Source of the DNA: Sphingopyxis sp. H115
Lineage (GTDB): Bacteria; Pseudomonadota; Alphaproteobacteria; Sphingomonadales; Sphingomonadaceae
Assembly (NCBI RefSeq): GCF_001468465.1
Contig: NZ_LNSA01000020.1
Span: forward strand, 23,951-87,950
Reading direction: 5' to 3'
Length of the DNA stretch: 64,000 nt
Below the pieces are notes generated by a model. The model worked only from the letters and a program-made list of their open reading frames with translations, did not search any database and was not told where the DNA came from. Made by a program: the position numbers and the translations under genes. Below, one piece after another: positions 45,001 through 55,181 of this stretch (position 1 is the first letter of the stretch; every line of letters begins with the position of its first letter).

Positions 45001-45039
45001 CCAGAGTTTCAACCGAGTTTTGCACTGAGGAGTGAGTAA

Positions 45040-46065
45040 ATGGGTTATCGTATCGTAGTCGCCGGAGCCACGGGCAATGTCGGGCGCGAAGTGCTCGCCA
45101 TTCTCGCCGAGCGCGAATTTCCCTACGACGAGCTGGCGGCGGTCGCTTCGTCGCGCAGCCAGGGCGACGAGATCGAAATCGGCGATACGGGCAAGACCGT
45201 GAAGTGCCAGAATATCGAGAATTTCGACTGGTCGGGCTGGGATATGGCGATTTTCGCAATCGGCAGCGATGCGACCGCGATCCACGCGCCCAAGGCTGCC
45301 GCGGCAGGCTGCGTCGTGATCGACAATAGCTCGCTCTATCGCATGGACCCCGACGTGCCGCTGATCGTGCCCGAGGTGAATCCCGAAGCGATCGACGGCT
45401 ATACGAAGAAGAATATCATCGCGAACCCGAACTGCTCGACCGCGCAGATGGTCGTCGCGCTGAAGCCGCTGCACGATGCTGCGACGATCAAGCGCGTCGT
45501 CGTCTCGACCTATCAGTCGGTGTCGGGCGCGGGCAAGGCGGGCATGGATGAACTCTGGAACCAGACGCGCCAGATTTTCGTGGGCGACGAGAAGGACGTG
45601 CAGAAGTTCACCAAGCAGATCGCCTTTAACGTCATTCCGCACATCGACAAATTCCTCGACGACGGCTCGACCAAGGAGGAATGGAAGATGGTCGTCGAGA
45701 CCAAGAAGATCCTCGATCCGAAGGTCAAGGTCACCGCGACCTGCGTTCGCGTCCCGGTCTTCGTCGGCCACTCCGAAGCGATCAATATCGAGACCGAAGA
45801 GGAACTGTCGGCCGAGGACGCGCAGCGCATCCTGCGCGAGGCGCCGGGCGTCGTGCTCCACGACAAGCGCGAGGATGGCGGCTACACCACCCCTGTCGAA
45901 TGCGTCGGCGATTTCGCGACCTTCGTCAGCCGTGTCCGCGAGGACCCGACGGTCGAAAACGGCCTCAACCTCTGGTGCGTCAGCGACAACCTCCGCAAGG
46001 GCGCGGCGCTGAACGCGGTGCAGATCGCCGAACTCTTGGGGCGCCGCCACCTCAAGAAGGGGTAA
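45040..46065 (+). CDS. asd: Aspartate-semialdehyde dehydrogenase
   Basis: 341 residues. Reduces aspartyl phosphate with NADPH for lysine, threonine, methionine and diaminopimelate. The nucleotide loop GATGNVGREVL is at the start and the catalytic Cys132 is in NPNCSTAQMV; the RVPVFVGHSEA segment holds the substrate-binding His. RBS GAGGAG. It follows the DUF1287 gene by 39 bp and is close to dapF in pathway though not in place. Confidence 0.97.
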   Translation: MGYRIVVAGATGNVGREVLAILAEREFPYDELAAVASSRSQGDEIEIGDTGKTVKCQNIENFDWSGWDMAIFAIGSDATAIHAPKAAAAGCVVIDNSSLYRMDPDVPLIVPEVNPEAIDGYTKKNIIANPNCSTAQMVVALKPLHDAATIKRVVVSTYQSVSGAGKAGMDELWNQTRQIFVGDEKDVQKFTKQIAFNVIPHIDKFLDDGSTKEEWKMVVETKKILDPKVKVTATCVRVPVFVGHSEAINIETEEELSAEDAQRILREAPGVVLHDKREDGGYTTPVECVGDFATFVSRVREDPTVENGLNLWCVSDNLRKGAALNAVQIAELLGRRHLKKG

Positions 46066-46081
46066 TGCCGCCTTCCAAATT

Positions 46082-46161
46082 CCGTTCGTGTCGAGCGAAG
46101 TCGAGACACCCGTCGTCGGTGTATGCCCTCACGGCATCTCGACTTCGCTCGATGCGAACGG
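46082..46161. repeat. REP-like palindrome, family B (copy 2)
   Basis: 25-bp arms (46082-46106 and 46137-46161) with two mismatches, core TCGAGCGAAGTCGAGA / TCTCGACTTCGCTCGA. It matches the copy at 29581-29661. It fills most of the asd-dimethylargininase gap. Confidence 0.7.
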
Positions 46162-46174
46162 ATAGGAGGGGCAG

Positions 46175-46954
46175 ATGACCAGCCCCTATGCCTTCACCCG
46201 TGCCCTCTGCCGCGCCCCCGCTCGTTCGGCGGTGAAGGGCATCCGCGCCGATGGCGGTCCCGATCCCGATTTCACCGGCCTCGTCGCCGAGCATGAGGCC
46301 TATGTCGCGACGCTGCTCGACCTCGGTCTGGCGGTCGAGGTTCTCGAACCGCTCGACGATTTCCCCGATGCGATGTTCACCGAAGATGTCGCGCTGACCT
46401 TTTCCGAAGGCGCGATCCTGCTCCGCCCCGGTGCGCCGAGCCGCGCGGGAGAGGTTGCGCATATCCGCGAGCCCCTCGCGGCGCATCACAGCCGACTCCT
46501 CGAAATGACCGGCTCGGGCTACGCCGACGGCGGCGACATATTGCGCCTCGCCGACCGCGTGATCATCGGCCTCTCGGCGCGCACCGACCGCACCGGGGCC
46601 GAGGAAGTTGCCGGCTTGCTGGGCCTGCTCGGCTACCCCGCCGAGATCGCCGAAACGCCCCCCGGCGTGCTCCACTTCAAGACCGGCTGCGGATTGATCG
46701 ACGCGCGCACGATCCTCGCCGTCCCCGCGCTCGCTGATTGTCCGCAGTTCAAGGGGCTCGACGTCATCACGACCCCGCCGGGCGAAGAGCCTGCCGCGAA
46801 CATCCTGCGCGTCCGCGACACCGTGCTCGTCGGCGACCGCTGGTCCGCGACGTACGCGCTGCTCGCCGCGCGCGGCATCGCGATCCGCGCGCTGCCCACC
46901 GACCAGATCGCGCATATTGACGCGGGGCTCAGCTGTATGTCGCTCCGCTGGTGA
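46175..46954 (+). CDS. Dimethylargininase (amidinotransferase superfamily)
   Basis: 259 residues. Hydrolyses N-omega-methylated arginines to citrulline and methylamines. Catalytic residues are His167 (VLHFKTGCG) and Cys254 near the C-terminus (LSCMSLRW); DAMFTEDVALTF and GYADGGDILRL are the substrate-binding parts of DDAH. RBS GGAGGGG. It starts 14 bp after a REP-like palindrome. No arginine-deiminase genes are nearby. The name dimethylargininase is better supported than arginine deiminase because of the size. Confidence 0.88.
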   Translation: MTSPYAFTRALCRAPARSAVKGIRADGGPDPDFTGLVAEHEAYVATLLDLGLAVEVLEPLDDFPDAMFTEDVALTFSEGAILLRPGAPSRAGEVAHIREPLAAHHSRLLEMTGSGYADGGDILRLADRVIIGLSARTDRTGAEEVAGLLGLLGYPAEIAETPPGVLHFKTGCGLIDARTILAVPALADCPQFKGLDVITTPPGEEPAANILRVRDTVLVGDRWSATYALLAARGIAIRALPTDQIAHIDAGLSCMSLRW

Positions 46955-47096
46955 CGCATCGAAAATCGCTGTCCTACACTATGTTGGTGGATTAGGTCGT
47001 CGGCATGATGCCAGCCCCGACCTTCTGCCCGATATATGCATTTGCGAGTGAAGATAGGCAGTTTTTCGCCATTTCTGCTCCGAGTGATTTTGGTCG

Positions 47097-47726
47097 ATGA
47101 CGGCTGACTCGCCGCAGCCCAGGTCGCAAAAACGTCTTCTCGGCGCGCTTCTCGTACTGCTGCTCGTTGCGCAGATCGACCAGCCCTATCCCGAGGTTGC
47201 GCTGCTCCAGCATATTCCGACGATGCTGCTGATCGTCGCCGCGCCATGGCTGCTTCGCCGCTGGCCGCTCTCGACCGCGTCGGTTGCATGCATTGTCGCC
47301 TTCATGGCATTCCACACGCTCGGCGGCCGCTATGCCTACAGCAATGTCCCTTATGACGACTGGGCGCGCGTACTGACGGACACCACCTTGTCCGACGCCT
47401 TCGGCTGGACGCGCAACCATTATGACCGCCTCGTCCATTTCTCCTTCGGCGCGCTGTCGGTCGTTCCCGTCACCGAGATCGCGCGGCGCTGGGGCGGGCT
47501 CGGTCCGCGCGGCGCGGCATTGCCCGTGCTCGGCTGGGTTTTGGCGATATCCTGCCTCTATGAAATCTTCGAATGGCTGCTCACCATCGTGGCGGCGGGC
47601 GAAACCGCCGACCGCTATAATGGGCAACAGGGCGACATCTGGGACGCGCAAAAGGATATGGCGCTCGCGGCTCTCGGTGCGATACTGGTCATGATATTTC
47701 GCGGCAGGAGATCGAGCGATGCGTAA
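47097..47726 (+). CDS. DUF2238 membrane protein (YjdF-like)
   Basis: 209 residues with five or six hydrophobic helices and the DUF2238 signature: FMAFHTLGGRYAYSNVPYDD, NHYDRLVHFSFG and YEIFEWLLTIV. Polar residues in the helices (His, Asp, Glu) recur in the same order in family members. Function unknown. The RBS is weak. It overlaps the following lipoprotein gene by 8 bp. Confidence 0.88.
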   Translation: MTADSPQPRSQKRLLGALLVLLLVAQIDQPYPEVALLQHIPTMLLIVAAPWLLRRWPLSTASVACIVAFMAFHTLGGRYAYSNVPYDDWARVLTDTTLSDAFGWTRNHYDRLVHFSFGALSVVPVTEIARRWGGLGPRGAALPVLGWVLAISCLYEIFEWLLTIVAAGETADRYNGQQGDIWDAQKDMALAALGAILVMIFRGRRSSDA

Positions 47727-48336
47727 GTGGACCACCTTCGCGATGTTGGCGCTGTTCGCCGCGTGCAAACCCGCCGCCGACAAGGTGCCCGCCCCGGATT
47801 CTTCTGGGGCCGATCCGGTTGCGCCAGCGGTGCCCGAGGCAAAGAACGACGGCTCGAACGCGGCAACCACCGCCGTCAGCCTCGACGGCGAAGGACTGCG
47901 CTTCATCGACAAGGTCAGCGGCAAGACCAGTCTGCTCGCTTTCGGCGTCCCGCGCGCGCAGGCCGAAACCGCACTCGCCAACGTCGCGGGCAAGGAAGAT
48001 GACCGCAGCACCAACGAAGAATGCGGCGCCGGCACGATGGAATTCACCCGCTACGACGCGATGACGCTCAACTTCCAGAACGGCAAGTTCGTCGGCTGGT
48101 TTCTCGGCAACGGACCCGGCGCCGCGACCTATTCGACAATGAGCGGTATCGGCATCGGCAGTACGCGCGCCAAGGCGAAGGAATCGGTGTCGATCGTCGA
48201 AGTCGAGGACAGCACGCTGGGCGAGGAGTTCAGCATCGGCACTGGCGAAAATGTTATCGGGGGCATGTTCGCGGCGCCCGGCGACGCAGCGAAGATCGAG
48301 GCGTTATTCGCCGGCGCCAACTGCTTTTTCCGCTGA
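47719..48336 (+). CDS. Lipoprotein of unknown function, 205 aa
   Basis: 205 residues. The signal MRKWTTFAMLALFAAC ends in a lipobox with Cys16. A Pro/Ala/Asp linker (about 17-50) is followed by a domain with LRFIDKVSGKTSLLAFGVPR and the acidic NEECGAGTMEFTRYDAMTLN (possible metal or lectin-like loop) and IGIGSTRAKAKES. The two remaining cysteines (in EECGAG and near the end, ANCFF) may form a disulfide. It overlaps the DUF2238 gene by 8 bp. No family recognised. Confidence 0.75.
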   Translation: MRKWTTFAMLALFAACKPAADKVPAPDSSGADPVAPAVPEAKNDGSNAATTAVSLDGEGLRFIDKVSGKTSLLAFGVPRAQAETALANVAGKEDDRSTNEECGAGTMEFTRYDAMTLNFQNGKFVGWFLGNGPGAATYSTMSGIGIGSTRAKAKESVSIVEVEDSTLGEEFSIGTGENVIGGMFAAPGDAAKIEALFAGANCFFR

Positions 48337-48408
48337 CCACGGCCTGCGCCCGCCTTCGCAGGTGGCAAATGTCTGGACCCTTTGGGCATGTCACGGCATT
48401 GTAGCGAT

Positions 48409-48972
48409 ATGGAAACCGTGCCTACCTGGTTCACCGGCCAATTGCTGCTCGCGCTGCCCGGGATCGGCGATCCGCGCTTCGAGCATTCGGTCATCGCGAT
48501 GATCAGCCATGACGAAGAGGGCGCGATGGGGATCGGCATCGCCGACCCGATCGCGGGTATGACGGTCGGCGCGGTGCTCGACCAGCTGGAAATCGAGCAT
48601 GACGGGCCGCTCGATCAGCCCGTGTTTTTGGGTGGACCCGTCGAGCCGTCACGCGGCTTCGTGCTGCACAGCCGGGATTGGGGCGGCGAGGCCGCGGTGC
48701 AGGTCAGCGATCGCTGGATGGTGTCGAGTTCGCACGATATCTTGCGTGCGATCGGCGAGGGGCGCGGTCCGTCGCGCTGGCTGGTCGCCTTGGGCTATGC
48801 TGGCTGGTCGCCGGGGCAGCTCGAGGGCGAAATGGTGCGCCATGGCTGGCATGTGACGCCGGGTAGCGACGCGCTGTTGTTCGAAACGCCGCCCGCCGAA
48901 CGGTGGCAGGCGGCGTTCGCCGAAGCGGGAGTGGACGCCCGCTTGCTGACCACCGAAGGCGGTGAGGCGTAG
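48409..48972 (+). CDS. YqgE/AlgH family protein
   Basis: 187 residues of the UPF0301 (DUF179) family: TGQLLLALPGIGDPRFEHSV at the start, GAMGIGIADPIAGM, and the VFLGGPVEPSRGFVLHS segment. Function is unclear; a link to transcription or alginate control has been proposed. The ATG at 48409 gives the family-like start; an ATG at 48388 would add seven unrelated residues. The RBS is poor. It is 72 bp after the lipoprotein gene. Confidence 0.9.
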   Translation: METVPTWFTGQLLLALPGIGDPRFEHSVIAMISHDEEGAMGIGIADPIAGMTVGAVLDQLEIEHDGPLDQPVFLGGPVEPSRGFVLHSRDWGGEAAVQVSDRWMVSSSHDILRAIGEGRGPSRWLVALGYAGWSPGQLEGEMVRHGWHVTPGSDALLFETPPAERWQAAFAEAGVDARLLTTEGGEA

Positions 48973-48979
48973 ATAGGGA

Positions 48980-49378
48980 TTACCGCGCGAGCGCGAGCAG
49001 CGGCTTGCTCTGATTGAGGTTCGCGAGCGCGGTGCGTGCTGCCCAGCGCGAATCCATGTAGCGGCCGCTGGCGAGTTCGACATCATAGCGGATCGGGCTG
49101 CCGATCGCGGCGTCATAGGCGGCGGCGGCTTCGGCGGTGCGACCCAGCCGGGCATAAGCGGTACCAAGATTGATGAGGCGCGAAGGATCGCGCGCGTCGA
49201 GCGTGGTTTCGCCCGTCAGCTTGTCGACCGCGGCCTGATTCTCGCCCGCCTTGAGTTCGGCATAAGCGACGGGTAGCACCTGCGAATCGGCCTGCGGGGC
49301 CGTGACAACGACGATCGATTGCGCCGCGGCGGGGCTTGCAAAGGCCAGTGCGATCAGCGGCAGCAGGATTTTTTTCAT
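48980..49378 (-). CDS. Small exported TPR-like protein
   Basis: 132 residues. The signal peptide MKKILLPLIALAFASPAAA is followed by one or two TPR-like helix pairs (about 70-90, LINLGTAYARLGRTAEAAAAY, and a looser one before it) that usually bind peptides. No catalytic motif. RBS GGGAG. It is convergent with the YqgE gene and divergent from ahcY, with a 404-bp gap. Role unknown. Confidence 0.78.
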   Translation of the reverse strand: MKKILLPLIALAFASPAAAQSIVVVTAPQADSQVLPVAYAELKAGENQAAVDKLTGETTLDARDPSRLINLGTAYARLGRTAEAAAAYDAAIGSPIRYDVELASGRYMDSRWAARTALANLNQSKPLLALAR

Positions 49379-49782
49379 CTCGACTATCTCCCAGTAAACT
49401 TTCGTCGATTTTCTCGCGCGGGAGGCGAAAAGTCAATGTTTTCGGCGGTTTGTAACACTGGTGTCACAATATCGAATTATGCTCTTCGCAAGGCGCATTA
49501 TAAGTCAAGATTTTCAGAATCTTGGGCTTTGCGACTCCGTGTCACAAAAGTGTGGCGCGGACTGTCACAATTGCGGCCGGCGAAATTTATTTTGCGCGCG
49601 GCGTTCAGTTGGCGCGCCGATTCGCGTGTCCGCAGTGAATCGCCTAGCGGTGCCGGGCTTGCGATATAAAGAAAAGTTTATATTTGATCGGCGGCGTGCT
49701 TTCGGCTAGGACGCGCAAGAAAATTACAGAGTTTTCGTGGCCGCTCGCCTGCGGTCGTTCATGCCAATATGGAGAATATCCC
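49379..49782. other. 404-bp regulatory gap between the TPR gene and ahcY
   Basis: No gene seen; the stretch is AT-richer than its neighbours. It has three TGTCACAA copies (49462-49469, 49540-49547, 49563-49570), the last within ACTGTCACAATTGC, which also occurs upstream of the TonB receptor. A perfect 7-bp hairpin CAAGATT-TTCAG-AATCTTG lies at 49506-49524. The AAGAAAAGTTTATATTTG string near 49670 is a likely promoter zone. No SAH-riboswitch consensus was found. Confidence 0.45.
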
Positions 49783-51198
<1,416 letters not shown>

Positions 51199-51260
51199 TT
51201 TCTTCGCCTGACGCGGTGCTGCCGCGTTTCCGCGTCGCGGAAATTTGGACGAAACTGTGG

Positions 51261-51293
51261 ACGGCGCGCCCATCGGAAGATGTGGCGCGCCGT
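51261..51293 (+). terminator. Hairpin downstream of ahcY
   Basis: Perfect 10-bp stem ACGGCGCGCC (51261-51270) / GGCGCGCCGT (51284-51293) with a 13-nt loop, 62 bp after the ahcY stop, followed by TTCG only. Likely a weak terminator between ahcY and divL. Confidence 0.45.
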
Positions 51294-51388
51294 TTCGCTG
51301 TGACATGCGATTGAAACATGACTTCATCGCCTATACGGCTGGCGGCCATGCGCGCGGGACATCCGGACAAACGAGGAATTGAAGCGGG

Positions 51389-53752
51389 ATGAGCGGATCG
51401 CTTCCACCGGCGCTTTTATTCGCGCTCGGCCTCTTCGCCGCGCTGTGGCTGCTCGCCGGAATATGGGCGGTCGGCCGCGGCATCGCCATGCAGCGGCGTT
51501 CGGCCTTCGTCGCGGGGCAGGCGGAACGGCTGGCGAGCCTCGTCGAGGCGTCGCCGCAGCTTCCGGTCATCGTGCGCGCTGATTGGCGGATCGAGGCGAG
51601 CGAGCGGCTCGGCCGTTGGCTCGGGCTCGAGCAAGGCCCGCGCAATTTCGACGAATTGCGCGGGCTTGGCAGCGGCCTTGATGCGGACGCCCATGATATG
51701 TTGCGGCAAGCGATTCTTGGTGCGCAGCGCGGTGCAAAACCCTTCGTCCTCAGCCTGAAACCCGAAGCGAGCAGGCGCACGATCATCGTCCACGGCGCCG
51801 CGGCACCGCAAGCAGTCGGCGGCTCGGGGAGCGTCCTTCTGTGGCTGAGCGATGCGACCGAGGGGCAACAGGCGCTCGCGCATGCGCGGCAGGAACGCGA
51901 CGAGGCGATGGCGGCGTTCGAGGCGCTGTCGGGGCTGATCGAAGCGGCTCCCTTCCCGATGTGGTTCCGCGATACCGACCTGCAGCTGGCGCTGGTCAAT
52001 GGCGCCTATGTCCGCGCAGTGGAGGCCAAGGGGCCGGCTGCGGTGATCGATGGCGGCATCGAATTGTGCGAGACCGTTGCCGGCGTCAGCGCTGCCGAAG
52101 CCGCTGAGGCCGCGCGGGCGGCGGGTGCGGCGCAGGTCCGCACCATTCCGGTGACGATCGAGGGCGAGCGGCGGATCATGCGCGTCGTCGATATTCCGCT
52201 GGCTCCCAAGGGGGGGCACGTGATCGGGGTCGCGGGCTATGCGATCGATATCCAGGAACTCGAAACCGAACGCGGGGCGCACCGCCGTTTCGTCGATACG
52301 CAGCGCGAACTGCTCGACCGGCTCTCGGCGGCGGTTGCGCAATTCGCTCCCGACCAGAGCCTCGTCTTTGCGAACCAACCGTTCCGCCGCCTATTCGAGC
52401 TGTCGTCGGACGATGTGTCGGAAGCGCGGCCCTTCGCGCGGCTGCTCGATGCGTGGCGCGAGCGCGGGCGGATTCCCGAAGTGCGCAACTATCCCGAATG
52501 GCGACAGACGCATGTCGACTGGTTCGCGCAGCCGGGCGCGAGCGAGGAAGACTGGTTGCTGCGCGACGGCACGCACTTGCATGTGGTGGCGCAGCCGACG
52601 CCCGATGGCGGCCTGCTGCTGATCGCCGAGGACAAGACCGAACAAGTGCAACTGGCCGGCGCGCGCGATACGCTGCTGCGCGTTCGGACCGCAACCTTCG
52701 ACAATCTGTTCGAGGCGGTCGCGGTGTTCGCCCCCGACGGACGGCTGCATTTGTGGAACCAGCGCTTCCGCCGCCTGTGGGGCATCGACGAACCGACGCT
52801 GGCCGCGCATCCGCGCGTTGATACACTGATGGGCGGGCTTGCCGACCGGCTGGTCAAGCCGAACCAGATCAGCATCGTGCAGGAAGTCATCCGTGCCGCG
52901 ACTTTAGAACGGCAGCAACGCGGCGGCGAAATCGGTTTTGCCGACGGACGCTACTTCGATTTCGCCTCGATTCCGTTGCCTGACGGCAATGCGCTGCTGA
53001 TCATGCTCGACATCACCGCGAGCCGCCGGGTCGAAGGCGCGCTGCGCGAACGCAACGAGGCACTGGAGGCGGCCGACAAGGTCAAGACCGCGTTCCTCTC
53101 GCGGATGAGTTACGAGCTGCGCACGCCGCTGACGTCGATCGGCGGCTTTGGCGAGATGTTGCAGGCCGGTTATGCTGGCAAGCTCGGCGATCAGCAGCGC
53201 GCCTACGTCGATGCGATCATGGATTCGGTCGCGGTGCTGTCGCGCCAGATCGACAATGTGCTCGACCTTGCGCAGGGCGAGGCCGGAACGCTCGCGATCG
53301 AACGCACGGCGGTCGATATCCGCGCGTTGCTTGAAACCGCACTCGCCGATGCGAAGCCGTTCGCGACGAGCGAGAAGGTCGAACTTGTCGGCAATATCGC
53401 CGCCGACTTGGGGCATATCGAGGGCGATGCCCCCCGCTTGTCTCGGCTCGTCGCCGGGCTTCTCGACAATGCGGTGCGCTTCACCGCGCCGTCGCGCAAA
53501 TCAGGCGGGCGCGTGCTGCTGCATGCCGAAGGCGACGCTCGCGGTGTCGACATCGTTGTGTCGGACAATGGGCCCGGCATGCCCGAAACGGTGGTCGCGG
53601 TGACGCGGGGGACGCAGGCCGGGACGCAGAGCGGCGGCATTGGCCTTGCGCTTGCGCGCCAGCTCGTCGCGGCGCATGGCGGGACGATGGAGGTAATGAG
53701 CGAGCAGGGGCAGGGGACGCTCGTGCGTATCAGCCTGCCGCGCGGCGCATGA
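51389..53752 (+). CDS. divL: DivL-like tyrosine-substituted sensor kinase
   Basis: 787 residues. An N-terminal TM helix (about 9-27) is followed by several PAS-like domains (about 50-540) and a histidine-kinase core. At the dimerisation box the usual MSHELRTPL is MSYELRTPL, with Tyr575 in place of the phosphoacceptor His. The ATPase parts LLDNAVRFT, DNGPGMP and GGIGLALARQLV remain. DivL of Caulobacter has the same Tyr and controls CckA and CtrA. The position after ahcY and before tsaE agrees. RBS GAGGAA. The stop overlaps tsaE by 4 bp. Confidence 0.9.
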   Translation: MSGSLPPALLFALGLFAALWLLAGIWAVGRGIAMQRRSAFVAGQAERLASLVEASPQLPVIVRADWRIEASERLGRWLGLEQGPRNFDELRGLGSGLDADAHDMLRQAILGAQRGAKPFVLSLKPEASRRTIIVHGAAAPQAVGGSGSVLLWLSDATEGQQALAHARQERDEAMAAFEALSGLIEAAPFPMWFRDTDLQLALVNGAYVRAVEAKGPAAVIDGGIELCETVAGVSAAEAAEAARAAGAAQVRTIPVTIEGERRIMRVVDIPLAPKGGHVIGVAGYAIDIQELETERGAHRRFVDTQRELLDRLSAAVAQFAPDQSLVFANQPFRRLFELSSDDVSEARPFARLLDAWRERGRIPEVRNYPEWRQTHVDWFAQPGASEEDWLLRDGTHLHVVAQPTPDGGLLLIAEDKTEQVQLAGARDTLLRVRTATFDNLFEAVAVFAPDGRLHLWNQRFRRLWGIDEPTLAAHPRVDTLMGGLADRLVKPNQISIVQEVIRAATLERQQRGGEIGFADGRYFDFASIPLPDGNALLIMLDITASRRVEGALRERNEALEAADKVKTAFLSRMSYELRTPLTSIGGFGEMLQAGYAGKLGDQQRAYVDAIMDSVAVLSRQIDNVLDLAQGEAGTLAIERTAVDIRALLETALADAKPFATSEKVELVGNIAADLGHIEGDAPRLSRLVAGLLDNAVRFTAPSRKSGGRVLLHAEGDARGVDIVVSDNGPGMPETVVAVTRGTQAGTQSGGIGLALARQLVAAHGGTMEVMSEQGQGTLVRISLPRGA

Positions 53753-54201
53753 CCGGCTTTTCGGTGCGCTACGATCTGGAGGCTGCCGAGCGGATTGGCG
53801 CTGCGATCGGCGCGGTGCTGATTGCCGGCGACATCGTGCTGCTGTCGGGCGACCTCGGCGCGGGCAAGACGACGCTCGCACGTGCGATGCTGAAGGCTCG
53901 CGGGCTGGCGGGCGAGGCGCCGAGCCCGACTTTCGCGATCGTCCAGCCCTATGCGCCGCCTGAGGTCGATCTTCCGATCGCGCATGTCGATCTTTACCGG
54001 ATCGAGGACGAGGACGAACTCATCGAACTGGGACTCGATGATTATCTCTACGACGGCGCACTGCTGATCGAATGGCCCGAGCGGCTGGGCGGCGAGGGCT
54101 GGCCGGGGGCGTTGAGCTTGCGCATTTCGGGGCAGGGCGACGCGCGCGTCTTGACAGCGGAGGTGCCGGCGGCTTGGGGAGCAAGATGGCCGTTCCGATG
54201 A
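53749..54201 (+). CDS. tsaE: tRNA threonylcarbamoyladenosine ATPase TsaE
   Basis: 150 residues. ATPase subunit of the t6A37 tRNA modification complex with TsaB/TsaD. The P-loop GDLGAGKT is at 34-41, then PSPTFAIVQPY and HVDLYRIEDEDELIELGLDD. It is linked by 4-bp overlap to divL and overlaps the amgK start. mtaB, which modifies t6A further, is also in the window. Confidence 0.96.
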   Translation: MTGFSVRYDLEAAERIGAAIGAVLIAGDIVLLSGDLGAGKTTLARAMLKARGLAGEAPSPTFAIVQPYAPPEVDLPIAHVDLYRIEDEDELIELGLDDYLYDGALLIEWPERLGGEGWPGALSLRISGQGDARVLTAEVPAAWGARWPFR

Positions 54202-55181
54202 TTCCGCCCGCCCATGCCCCGGCTTTCCTTGCTGCGCATGGTTGGGGCGATGCCCAGATTTTGCCGCTCGCGGGCGACGCATCCTTCCGCCGCTATTTCC
54301 GTGTCATCGACAAGGACCGGCAGGCGGTGCTCATGGACGCGCCGCCGCCGCACGAGGATCCGCGGCCGTTTATCGCGGTCGCCGAATTCCTCTGCGAGCA
54401 GGGGCTCAATGCACCGACGATCCTTGCGCGCGACCTCGAGCGGGGGCTGCTGCTGATCGAGGATTTCGGCGATGCGCGGCTGCGCGAAACGGTCGATGAA
54501 CAGCTGCACAAGGAGGCCGACTATTATGCGGGAGTAACCGACCTGCTCATCCATCTCCACGCGCGGCCGCCGATGGAGGGGTTGCCCGTCCACGGGATCG
54601 ACCAGTGGCTCGACGAAGTCATGCTATTTGCCGACTGGTATTGCCCGGCGTTCGATATCGCGATCGACCGCGACGCGTTTCGCACCGTCTGGGCCGACGT
54701 ACTGACGCCGGTCGAGCAGGACGGCCTGCCCCGCGTTACGGTGCTGCGCGACTATCATGCCGAAAATATCATGCTGGTGCCCGGCAAGGGCGGGATCGCG
54801 CACTATGGCCTGCTCGATTTCCAGGACGCGCTCGTCGGGCATCCGGCCTATGACCTCGCCTCGGTGCTCGAGGATGCCCGGCGCGATGTGAGTCCTGCGG
54901 TCGAGGCGGCAATGCTCGCGCGTTACATCCAGGCGACGGGGCGCGATATCGAGTCGGCCTATTGGGCGCTCGCGGCGCAGCGGAACACACGCATCCTCGG
55001 TGTTTTTGTGCGATTGTGGAAGCGCGACGACAAGCCACATTACAAGAGTTTCCAGCCGCGCATGTGGGGTCTGCTCGAACGCGACCTTGCGCATCCGGCG
55101 CTTGTCCCGGTTCGGCAATGGTTCGACGCCAATGTCCCCGCTTCGAAACGCGCGGAGATATGGAAGGCGATGGCGACGTGA
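54186..55181 (+). CDS. amgK: N-acetylmuramate/N-acetylglucosamine anomeric kinase AmgK
   Basis: 331 residues of the aminoglycoside-phosphotransferase fold. It phosphorylates the anomeric carbon of sugars recovered from peptidoglycan; MurU next door makes UDP-MurNAc from the product. The catalytic loop is in VLRDYHAENIMLV and the metal loop in GLLDFQDALVGHP. Two starts are close: ATG 54186, with GGGGAG 4 bp upstream, and ATG 54198, which makes a 4-bp ATGA overlap with tsaE; the first is reported. It is followed by murU with a 4-bp overlap. Confidence 0.92.
   Translation: MAVPMIPPAHAPAFLAAHGWGDAQILPLAGDASFRRYFRVIDKDRQAVLMDAPPPHEDPRPFIAVAEFLCEQGLNAPTILARDLERGLLLIEDFGDARLRETVDEQLHKEADYYAGVTDLLIHLHARPPMEGLPVHGIDQWLDEVMLFADWYCPAFDIAIDRDAFRTVWADVLTPVEQDGLPRVTVLRDYHAENIMLVPGKGGIAHYGLLDFQDALVGHPAYDLASVLEDARRDVSPAVEAAMLARYIQATGRDIESAYWALAAQRNTRILGVFVRLWKRDDKPHYKSFQPRMWGLLERDLAHPALVPVRQWFDANVPASKRAEIWKAMAT

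Noticed and set aside
49571..49782. Possible SAH riboswitch before ahcY
   Set aside because: Read against the known SAH-riboswitch consensus, no matching conserved core was seen. A covariance-model search would decide.
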